Assembly (NCBI GenBank): GCA_021848865.1
Contig: JAJZTO010000087.1
Span: 1 to 9,236, forward strand
Reading direction: 5' to 3'
DNA length: 9,236 nucleotides
Source: Myxococcales bacterium
Lineage (GTDB): Bacteria > Myxococcota > Myxococcia > Myxococcales > Anaeromyxobacteraceae
Shown: positions 1 through 7,787 of the stretch, piece after piece
Layout of the letters: every line of letters begins with the position of its first letter
How positions within the stretch are numbered: the first letter of the stretch is position 1
Made by a program: the position numbers and the translations under genes
The notes under the pieces: generated by a model
Told to the model about the DNA's origin: nothing
What the model saw: only the letters and a program-made list of their open reading frames with translations
Databases searched by the model: none

Positions 1-47
1 CTTTCAACCACACGTGACGACCGGGCATCACGGGTCAGGGAGACTCC

Positions 48-554
48 ATGCGACGCTTGGCAACTCTGCTGGTGGTGGCGGTGGCCGCGGTCGGATGCAC
101 CAAGGGTGGCGAGGTGGGGCCGGAGGGGCCAGCGGGCGCAGCGGGCGTAGCGGGGGTGCTGCAGACCTTCACACCGGTGATCGCGAATCAGTCCGCCACA
201 GTCACCTTCACGGGGACGACCTACATCTGTAAGACCCCGACGTTCGTTGCCGGGGCGAACCAGGCGGCCATTGTTTCGGCGTACGCGAGTTGCGCCGCCC
301 TCCCCTCGGGCGTCGGGATCGCGGTCAACGCTGGGTACAACGACGGCGTGAGCGACCTCCGCGTTCCCGGGTACTTCCTCTACAACACCAACGGGTCGGC
401 GACGGCCCAGTACATGGGGGCGAGTAACACTGGGTACATCACGCTCAACCAGGGCACGAGCTACCAGTTCGAAGCGGCCCTCATCTTCTACCCGTCCCAG
501 GCCGCGGGTAGTACCTGTTTCTGCAACGTGGTGGCACAGATCGTCGGGCGCTGA
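48..554 (+). CDS. Small predicted lipoprotein with a collagen-like Gly-X-Y segment, function unknown
   Basis: The 168-residue product starts with a lipoprotein signal: two arginines at 2-3, a hydrophobic run to residue 16 and a lipobox-like A-V-G-C ending at Cys17, the predicted lipidated residue. Residue +2 is Thr, not Asp, so by the E. coli rule it would go to the outer membrane. Residues 21-38 are six unbroken Gly-X-Y triplets (GEV GPE GPA GAA GVA GVL), a collagen-like stalk. The rest (about 40-168) is rich in Thr, Ser, Asn, Gly and aromatic residues, consistent with a beta-rich exported domain. It has four further cysteines (61, 82, 157, 159) that could form disulfides. The ATG at 48 is preceded by a purine-rich GGGAGA about 5 bases away. 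By hand count about 25 of 168 codons end in A or T, far more than in the operon genes. I do not recognise the family. The coding call is good and the function is unknown. Confidence 0.8.
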   Translation: MRRLATLLVVAVAAVGCTKGGEVGPEGPAGAAGVAGVLQTFTPVIANQSATVTFTGTTYICKTPTFVAGANQAAIVSAYASCAALPSGVGIAVNAGYNDGVSDLRVPGYFLYNTNGSATAQYMGASNTGYITLNQGTSYQFEAALIFYPSQAAGSTCFCNVVAQIVGR

Positions 555-608
555 GGAGGGCGCCAAGGCGCTGTTCGCCACGGCGACGGTCCGGCACGGT
601 TTCTTTGT
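555..608. other. Short convergent intergenic spacer
   Basis: This 54-base gap lies between the stop of the lipoprotein gene on the plus strand and the stop of the DUF167 gene on the minus strand. It holds short GC-rich inverted repeats (for example GGCGC near 547 against GCGCC near 560) and a T-rich patch, TTTCTTTGTT, at 600-609. Stem and T-rich patch are not placed as a classical intrinsic terminator. Two converging transcripts must end here or nearby, but I cannot point to a convincing terminator. Confidence 0.5.
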
Positions 609-896
609 TCAGCGTAGTGCCGTTTCGGCGACGGCCAGCGCCACCCCCGCCACCCGCACCGTCTTCCTCCTCCCGGCCTCGCCGCGGAGGATGGAGACGG
701 CCGCCTTCCTCACGCCCAGCGCCCCGGCCAGGAACTCCACCAGCGCGGCGTTGGCCTCGCCGTCCACCGGCGGCGCGGCCAGCGCGATCTTGAGCCGGCC
801 GTCGTGCTCGCCGAGCACCCGGGTCCGCGAGGCCCGCGGCTGGACCAGGAGCTCCAGGACGACGCCCCCCGGCTCCTCGCGCAGCCAGGCGGCCAT
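609..896 (-). CDS. DUF167 / YggU-family small protein
   Basis: The product has 95 residues, close to the usual size of the DUF167 (YggU) family, whose biochemical role is not established. It shows the family pattern: a beta-rich N-terminal half with a V-x-P-R-A-S-R motif (18-24), a PPVDGEANAAL segment (42-52) leading into a helix, and a C-terminal G-E-A-G-R-R-K segment (72-78). The ATG at 896 overlaps the stop of lpxI by one base (TGATG), so it is probably translated by coupling and is the last gene of the operon seen here. Only three codons end in A or T, all within the last five codons before the stop. Family assignment is firm. The role next to lipid A genes is unclear, and co-transcription may be incidental. 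Confidence 0.85.
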   Translation of the reverse strand: MAAWLREEPGGVVLELLVQPRASRTRVLGEHDGRLKIALAAPPVDGEANAALVEFLAGALGVRKAAVSILRGEAGRRKTVRVAGVALAVAETALR

Positions 897-1699
897 CAGC
901 GCAGCCCGACCACCGCGATCTTCGCCTTGTCGGCCCGGCGGATCATCTCGGCCTGGTCCATGACCAGCGTGGCGCCGGCCTCCACCGCCAGCACGCGGCA
1001 GCCGGCCTCGCGCATGGTGTCGATGGTGTCGGGGCCGACCGCGGGCAGGTCGAAGCGCCGGTCCTGGTGCGGCTTCACCGCCTTCACCACCACCGCGCCC
1101 TCCTTCGCCAGCTCGCCGCCGCGCCGGATGCAGGCGTCGGTGCCCTCCAGCGCCTCCACCGCCACCCCGCAGCGCTGCCGGACCACCACCGTCTGGCCGA
1201 GGTCGAGCCGGCCGATGGCCCGCGCCAGCTCCAGGCCGAAGCGGGCGTCGGCCCACTCCTCCTCGGTGGGCTGGTGGCGGCCCAGCACCCCCTCCGGCGC
1301 CAGCCGGTCGGCGAGGTAGGGCGTCGGGTCCACCACCGGCAGGCCCTGCTCCTCGAGGAAGCGGGCGAAGGTGCGCAGCAGGTTGTCGTCGGAGCGCACC
1401 GCCACCTGGGCGAGCAGCTTCACCCCCAGCCCGTCGAGCATGGCGTCGCGGAAGAAGCGGGCCTTGGTGATGCCGCCGAGCATCACCACGCCCTCGGCGC
1501 CGCCGGCCCGGAGCGCCTCGAGCACCTTGCCGAACTGGCCCAGCTTCACCCAGGTGCAGGCGTCCACCAGCGGCTCCAGCGCCCGGTCGGTCTGGTTCAC
1601 GTGGGCCACGGCGACGACCCGGTGGCCGGCCGCCCTTGCGCTCTCGGCGAGGAGCAGCGGGAAGCGCCCCCCGCCGGCGATGAGGCCGAGGGTGGCCAC
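896..1699 (-). CDS. lpxI: UDP-2,3-diacylglucosamine pyrophosphatase LpxI (DUF1009)
   Basis: LpxI hydrolyses UDP-2,3-diacylglucosamine to lipid X (2,3-diacylglucosamine 1-phosphate) and UMP, the step that LpxH performs in E. coli. The 267-residue length fits the family. An N-terminal glycine-rich G-L-I-A-G-G-G-R-F-P-L (5-15) opens the first domain. The C-terminal catalytic domain carries V-E-A-L-E-G-T-D-A-C-I-R-R-G-G (181-195) and K-P-x-Q-D-x-R-F-D-x-P-x-V-G-P-D-T (209-225). The acidic residues here, D213 and D217, are candidates for the essential aspartate known in Caulobacter LpxI. No metallophosphoesterase motifs of LpxH are present. The start is GTG at 1699, three bases after the lpxA stop. 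An alternative start further in would cut the conserved glycine-rich motif. The gene sits directly after lpxA, as expected for the pathway. Confidence 0.95.
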   Translation of the reverse strand: MATLGLIAGGGRFPLLLAESARAAGHRVVAVAHVNQTDRALEPLVDACTWVKLGQFGKVLEALRAGGAEGVVMLGGITKARFFRDAMLDGLGVKLLAQVAVRSDDNLLRTFARFLEEQGLPVVDPTPYLADRLAPEGVLGRHQPTEEEWADARFGLELARAIGRLDLGQTVVVRQRCGVAVEALEGTDACIRRGGELAKEGAVVVKAVKPHQDRRFDLPAVGPDTIDTMREAGCRVLAVEAGATLVMDQAEMIRRADKAKIAVVGLR

Positions 1700-1702
1700 G
1701 GC

Positions 1703-2476
1703 CTACCGGGTGATCCCGCGCTTCGAGGCCTCGACGAAGGCGACGAAGTGGGCGACCTCGGGGTGCGCGCCCAGCTCGGCCTTGATCTGCGCCAGCGCCT
1801 CGGCCGCCGGGAGGCCGGAGCGGAAGAAGAGCTTGTAGAGCTGCTTCACCCGGGTCACCTGCTCCTCGGTCATGCCGGCGCGCTGCAGGCCGACCACGTT
1901 CAGGCCCGCCAGCTCGGCGCGGGCGCCGGAGACGGTGCAGTAGGGCGCCACGTCCATGGCCACCCCGGTGAGGCCGGAGACGAAGGAGAGCCGACCCATG
2001 CGGACGAACTGGTGGGCGGCGGCCAGCCCGCCGACGTGGACGTGGTCCTCGATGCGGATGTGGCCGGCCAGCGCCACCCCGTTGGCGACGATGGCGCCGT
2101 CGCCGATGTCGCAGTCGTGGCCCACGTGGCTGTAGGCCATGAAGAGCCCGCCGCCGCCGATCCGGGTGACGCCGCCGCCGCCCTCGGTGCCCAGGTTCAC
2201 GGTGGTGAACTCGCGGAAGGTGTTCCGGTCGCCGATCTCGAGCCGGCTGTCCTCGCCGCGGTACTTGAGGTCCTGGGGGATCTCCCCGATGACGGCGTGG
2301 GGGAAGACGCGGTTCCCCTTCCCCAGGGTGGTGCGGCCGGTGACCACGGCGTGCGCGCCCACGCTGCAGCCCTCGCCCAGCGTCACCGCCGGCCCGACGA
2401 CCGCGTAGGGGCCGATCTCGCAGCCGGGGCCGACGCGGGCGGCCGGGTCGACCAGGGCGGTGGGGTGGATGGCCAT
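1703..2476 (-). CDS. lpxA: UDP-N-acetylglucosamine acyltransferase LpxA
   Basis: LpxA transfers a 3-hydroxyacyl chain from ACP to the 3-OH of UDP-GlcNAc, the first step of lipid A synthesis, in the cytoplasm. The protein has 257 residues (E. coli 262). The N-terminal two thirds is a left-handed parallel beta-helix of hexapeptide repeats, seen as recurrent I/V-G-x-x motifs. Q-D-L-K-Y (68-72) and E-I-G-D-R-N (80-85) match conserved LpxA segments. The S-H-V-G-H-D motif places H120 at the catalytic position (E. coli H125) and H117 at E. coli H122. A C-terminal helical domain follows from about 186. By alignment from memory, G168 corresponds to the acyl-chain ruler G173 of E. coli, which suggests a long (C14-like) acyl donor. 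The ATG at 2476 lies 9 bases after fabZ, with AGGGGG overlapping the fabZ stop as ribosome binding site. Confidence 0.97.
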   Translation of the reverse strand: MAIHPTALVDPAARVGPGCEIGPYAVVGPAVTLGEGCSVGAHAVVTGRTTLGKGNRVFPHAVIGEIPQDLKYRGEDSRLEIGDRNTFREFTTVNLGTEGGGGVTRIGGGGLFMAYSHVGHDCDIGDGAIVANGVALAGHIRIEDHVHVGGLAAAHQFVRMGRLSFVSGLTGVAMDVAPYCTVSGARAELAGLNVVGLQRAGMTEEQVTRVKQLYKLFFRSGLPAAEALAQIKAELGAHPEVAHFVAFVEASKRGITR

Positions 2477-2485
2477 CGCGGCCCC

Positions 2486-2950
2486 CTACCGGTCCTTGTC
2501 GGCGAGCATCGCCATGATGTCGGCCTCGGCCACCAGCTGCCCCTCCACCCAGGCCTCGCCGCGCAGCTTGAAGACCGCTCCCTTGGACTTCACCACCTCG
2601 CAGCGCAGCTCCAGCAGGCACCCCGGCGTCACCGGCTTGCGGAACCGGGCGCTGTCGATGCCCATGAAGTAGGTCACCTTGCCGTCGCGCTCCCCGGGCG
2701 CCATGGCGTGGCACACCAGGATCCCGCCGGCCTGGGCCAGCGCCTCCACCACCAGCACCCCGGGCATCACCGGGTGGCCGGGGAAGTGGCCCAGGAACCA
2801 GGGCTCGTTGTAGGTGACCGCCTTCACGGCGCGGATGCGCCGGAGCCGCTCGATCTCCAGCACCCGGTCCACCAGCAGGAAGGGGAACCGGTGCGGGATC
2901 AGGGCCTCGATGGCGGTGGTGTCCAGCAGCACCTTCTCGCTGTCGCTCAT
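2486..2950 (-). CDS. fabZ: 3-hydroxyacyl-ACP dehydratase FabZ
   Basis: FabZ dehydrates 3-hydroxyacyl-ACP to trans-2-enoyl-ACP in fatty-acid elongation. It competes with LpxA and LpxD for the same 3-hydroxyacyl-ACP, which explains its place between them. The 154-residue product is a single hot-dog fold. The signature G-H-F-P-G-H-P-V-M-P-G (54-64) supplies catalytic H55, and E69 in V-V-E-A-L-A-Q-A-G is the catalytic acid, matching H54/E68 of E. coli. The early I-P-H-R-F-P-F-L-L-V-D-R motif (18-29) is typical. I chose the ATG at 2950, which overlaps the lpxD stop by 4 bases (ATGA). It has a GGGGG run (2957-2961) six bases upstream. The same frame stays open further upstream to 3046, but that stretch lies inside lpxD and has no FabZ character. 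Confidence 0.97.
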   Translation of the reverse strand: MSDSEKVLLDTTAIEALIPHRFPFLLVDRVLEIERLRRIRAVKAVTYNEPWFLGHFPGHPVMPGVLVVEALAQAGGILVCHAMAPGERDGKVTYFMGIDSARFRKPVTPGCLLELRCEVVKSKGAVFKLRGEAWVEGQLVAEADIMAMLADKDR

Positions 2951-4005
2951 GGCGTTCCCCCGAGCCTCTCGATCGCCTTCTCCAGCTGCCGGACCCGCTT
3001 CACCAGCTCGGGGAGCCGGCGCAGGGCGGCCTGGATCCTCATCCACTCGGCGTGGGGCATCGACGGGCTCCCGCCCTCGACCCCGCCCGCCTCGACGTCG
3101 TGCATCACGCCGGTCTGGGCGGCCACCTTGGCGCCGTCGCCGATCTGGAGGTGGCCCACCACGCCCGCCTGGCCGGCGAGGATCACGCCCATGCCGAGCC
3201 GGGTCGAGCCGGCGATCCCCGCCTGCGCCATGAGCAGCGAGAGCGGCCCCACCGCGACGTTGTGGGCGATCTGGACCAGGTTGTCCACCTTGGTCCCCCG
3301 CCCCACCACCGTGTCGCCGAGCGTGCCGCGGTCGACGCAGGTGTTGGCCCCCAGCTCCACGTCGTCCTCGACCACCGCCGCGCCCGCCTGCGGGACCTTG
3401 AAGTGGCGCGGGCCGCTCCCCTCCTCGCCCTGCGCGTCGAAGGCGAAGCCGAAGCCGTCGGAGCCGACGACGCAGCCGGGCTGGAGGATGACCCGGTCGC
3501 CCACCCGGCAGCCCTCGCGGACCACCACGTTGGGGTAGAGCAGGCAGTCCTCGCCGACGCGGGCCCCGTCGCCCAGCACCACGCCGGGGAAGAGGATGGT
3601 GCGCGCCCCCACCTCGGCGCCCGCGCCCACGCAGGCGAAGGGCATGATCTCGGCGCCGGGGGCGACGCGCGCCTCGGGGTGGACGAAGGCCTGCGGCGCC
3701 ACGCCGGGCACCGCCGCCCGCGGCGGGTGGAACAGCGTCGAGACGCGGGCGAAGGCCAGGTAGGCGTTCCGGGCCACCAGCCGGTTGCCGGCGCCGGCCG
3801 CCTCCCCGGGCTCGACGATCACCGCCCCGGCGCGGGTGGCCTCGAAGGCCGCCCGGTACTTCTTGTTGGAGAAGAAGGAGATGTCGCCGGGCCCGGCCTC
3901 CTCCAGCGGGGCCACGCCCGCGATGCGCGCGGCCCCGTCCCCCACCACCTCGCCGCCGACGCGGGCGGCGAGGTCGTCCAGGCGGAAGGAGGGGGCCCCC
4001 GCCAT
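2947..4005 (-). CDS. lpxD: UDP-3-O-acylglucosamine N-acyltransferase LpxD
   Basis: LpxD adds the second 3-hydroxyacyl chain, to the 2-amino group of UDP-3-O-acyl-glucosamine. The 352-residue protein shows the three LpxD parts: an N-terminal uridine-binding domain (about 1-100, including P-G-D-I-S-F-F-S-N-K-K-Y near 39-50), a left-handed beta-helix of hexapeptide repeats (about 103-310), and a C-terminal helical tail rich in Arg, Leu and Glu. Landmarks are G-S-D-G-F-G-F-A (near 181-188) and V-D-N-L-V-Q-I-A-H-N-V, whose His (about 248) corresponds to catalytic H239 of E. coli. A second conserved His lies in V-G-H-L-Q-I-G-D (about 285). The start could be GTG at 4008 or ATG at 4005. The poly-purine ribosome site at 4009-4016 is only two bases from the GTG but five from the ATG (counted from its G run), so ATG at 4005 is preferred. 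Confidence 0.96.
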   Translation of the reverse strand: MAGAPSFRLDDLAARVGGEVVGDGAARIAGVAPLEEAGPGDISFFSNKKYRAAFEATRAGAVIVEPGEAAGAGNRLVARNAYLAFARVSTLFHPPRAAVPGVAPQAFVHPEARVAPGAEIMPFACVGAGAEVGARTILFPGVVLGDGARVGEDCLLYPNVVVREGCRVGDRVILQPGCVVGSDGFGFAFDAQGEEGSGPRHFKVPQAGAAVVEDDVELGANTCVDRGTLGDTVVGRGTKVDNLVQIAHNVAVGPLSLLMAQAGIAGSTRLGMGVILAGQAGVVGHLQIGDGAKVAAQTGVMHDVEAGGVEGGSPSMPHAEWMRIQAALRRLPELVKRVRQLEKAIERLGGTP

Positions 4006-4604
4006 CACTTCCCCCCGGCGGGCTTCGCCGCGGCCGCCTTGGCGGCCTCCTTCTTCTTGTCGGCCTTCGGCGCGCCCTCGTGGGCGCCGACCTTGTAGCG
4101 GGCGTTGTACTTGCGGATCAGCTCGTTGGTGATGTCGTTGGCCGGGGGCGCGACGATGATGCCGGCGTTGTTCTTCTCGAAGACGAAGGTGAAGCCCTCG
4201 GTCTGGGAGATCTCGCGGACCAGCCCGTCCATCTTCTCGAAGATGACCCGGGTGGCCTCCCGCTCGCGCTCGGAGAGCTCCTTCTGGAAGCCGACCAGCC
4301 GGCCCTGCGCCTCGTTCATGCGGCGCTGGATCTCCACCGCCTTGTCGCGCTTGGCCTCGTCGGAGAGGACGGCGGCCTGCTTCTCGAAGTCGGCCTGCAT
4401 CTTCTCGAGGTCGGCCTTGTCCTTGTCGAGCACCTTCTGCTTGTCGGCGAAGTCCTTCTGCAGGCTGGCCTTGGCGGCCTTGCCCTGCTCCACCTCGTTC
4501 AGGGCGCGCTGGAAGTCGACGTAGCCGATCTTCACGTCGGCGGCCGCCGGGGCGGCGGCGAGGAGGAGGCCGGCGAGGGCCGGGACGACGGCGAGGGTTC
4601 TCAT
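4005..4604 (-). CDS. skp: Periplasmic chaperone Skp/OmpH with a Lys/Ala-rich tail
   Basis: Skp holds unfolded outer-membrane proteins in the periplasm and delivers them towards BamA, the product of the gene just upstream. The 199-residue precursor has a signal peptide (hydrophobic 4-18, cleavage likely after A-A-A at 20-22). The mature start D-V-K-I-G-Y-V-D-F-Q-R-A-L matches the OmpH family opening. Residues about 40-130 are highly charged and helical, forming the coiled-coil tentacles. The C-terminal F-T-F-V-F-E-K-N-N-A-G-I-I-V (138-151) and D-I-T-N-E-L-I-R-K-Y-N (157-167) complete the conserved body. Residues about 176-199 are a Lys/Ala-rich extension not seen in E. coli Skp (161 residues). 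The ATG at 4604 has GGGAG five bases upstream and lies 20 bases after bamA. An open frame in phase with skp runs back through bamA but is out of frame there and carries no recognisable protein. Confidence 0.93.
   Translation of the reverse strand: MRTLAVVPALAGLLLAAAPAAADVKIGYVDFQRALNEVEQGKAAKASLQKDFADKQKVLDKDKADLEKMQADFEKQAAVLSDEAKRDKAVEIQRRMNEAQGRLVGFQKELSEREREATRVIFEKMDGLVREISQTEGFTFVFEKNNAGIIVAPPANDITNELIRKYNARYKVGAHEGAPKADKKKEAAKAAAAKPAGGK
4009..4016 (-). promoter_or_regulatory. Ribosome binding site of lpxD
   Basis: On the minus strand this reads GGGGGGAA, directly before GTGATG. The G run ends 5 bases before the ATG at 4005 and 2 bases before the GTG at 4008, so spacing favours the ATG. 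The same bases encode the Gly-Gly-Lys end of Skp. A similar GGGGGAA precedes fabZ at 2955-2961. Confidence 0.55.
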
Positions 4605-4624
4605 GGATGCTCCCGTGGGGTTCG

Positions 4625-7030
<2,406 letters not shown>

Positions 7031-7091
7031 GCTTCAAGGACAACCGGGCCCGTCCCCGGCGATTCCCCGGCACGCCGGGGCGCGCCGGGCG
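7031..7091 (-). repeat. lolD-bamA gap with overlapping inverted repeats
   Basis: This 61-base gap is the longest within the operon. On the minus strand one 5' arm, CCCCGGCG (plus coordinates 7073-7080), can pair in two exclusive ways. It can make a 6-bp stem with CCGGGG at 7065-7070 (loop of 4), or an 8-bp perfect stem with CGCCGGGG at 7054-7061 (loop of 11). No U tract follows, so it does not look like a classical intrinsic terminator. I see no clear -35/-10 or sigmaE-type promoter. In DNA this rich in GC, such repeats also arise by chance. Confidence 0.4.
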
Positions 7092-7787
7092 CTAGCCGGA
7101 GAGCCGCCCTCCCTGGAGCCGCAGCCGCCGCGGCAGCGCCGCGGCCAGCCCCTCGTTGTGGGTGACGACCACCGCGGTGATGGCGAGCCGCGCGTTCAGG
7201 TCGGCGAGGAGCGCGTGGATTCCCTCGGCGGTGGCCGGATCGAGGTTCCCGGTGGGCTCGTCGGCGAGGAGCAGGCGGGGGCGCAGGCACAGGGCCCGCG
7301 CCAGGGCCACCCGCTGCTGCTCGCCGCCGGAGAGCTCGCCGGGCCGGTGGTCCAGCCGGTCGGCCAGCCCCACCAGCTCCAGCATCCCGGCGGCGGCCCG
7401 CCGGGCCTCGGCGCGCGCCACCCGGCGGATCAGCGCCGGCATCATGGCGTTCTCCAGCGCCGTGAACTCGGGGAGCAGGTGGTGGCTCTGGAAGATGAAG
7501 CCCACCGTCCCGTTGCGGAACCCGGCCAGGCTCGCCTCGTCCCGGGCGAAGAGGTCCTCCCCCTCGAAGAGCACCACGCCGTCGGTGGGGGTGTCGAGCG
7601 CCCCGACCACGTTGAGGAAGGTGCTCTTCCCCGAGCCCGAGGGGCCGGTGAGCGCCACCAGCTCCCCGGCGGCGATGTCCAGGTCCACCCCGCGCAGCAC
7701 CTCGACGCGGCGCGGCTCGCGGCCGCGCGCCTCGGGCGCCATCAGGTAGGTCTTGGACAGGCCGCGGATGGAGAGCAGGGGTACCAT
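7092..7787 (-). CDS. lolD: Lipoprotein-releasing ABC transporter ATPase LolD
   Basis: LolD powers extraction of outer-membrane-destined lipoproteins from the inner membrane and their hand-over to LolA. The 231-residue protein contains a complete set of ABC ATPase motifs: Walker A G-P-S-G-S-G-K-S-T (48-56), Q-loop Q100 in F-I-F-Q-S-H-H-L-L-P-E-F-T-A-L-E-N, ABC signature L-S-G-G-E-Q-Q-R-V (152-160), Walker B L-L-L-A-D-E-P (172-178), D-loop G-N-L-D (180-183) and H-loop H210. The F-Q-x-H-H-L-L-P-E-F-T-A-L-E-N stretch and V-G-A-L-D-x-P-T-x-G are characteristic of the LolD/MacB group within ABC ATPases. The ATG at 7787 overlaps the stop of the permease gene by one base (TGATG), consistent with coupled translation of the two subunits. 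The segment before R27 (about 16-26) is slightly longer than in E. coli and Arg-rich. Confidence 0.95.
   Translation of the reverse strand: MVPLLSIRGLSKTYLMAPEARGREPRRVEVLRGVDLDIAAGELVALTGPSGSGKSTFLNVVGALDTPTDGVVLFEGEDLFARDEASLAGFRNGTVGFIFQSHHLLPEFTALENAMMPALIRRVARAEARRAAAGMLELVGLADRLDHRPGELSGGEQQRVALARALCLRPRLLLADEPTGNLDPATAEGIHALLADLNARLAITAVVVTHNEGLAAALPRRLRLQGGRLSG

Noticed and set aside
1..47. A promoter for the lipoprotein gene
   Set aside because: Only 47 bases are available upstream and I see no convincing -35/-10 pair. The promoter probably lies outside the window.
555..620. A possible bidirectional terminator between the convergent genes
   Set aside because: The inverted repeats are only 4-5 bp and the T-rich patch does not directly follow a stem, so the evidence is too weak to call a terminator.
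1067..3538. A plus-strand open frame of over 800 codons opposite lpxI, lpxA, fabZ and lpxD
   Set aside because: It is antisense to four well-identified genes. Its translation is dominated by His, Ala, Gly, Arg and Asp in low-complexity order, as expected from the opposite strand of very high-GC coding DNA. It has no recognisable motifs.
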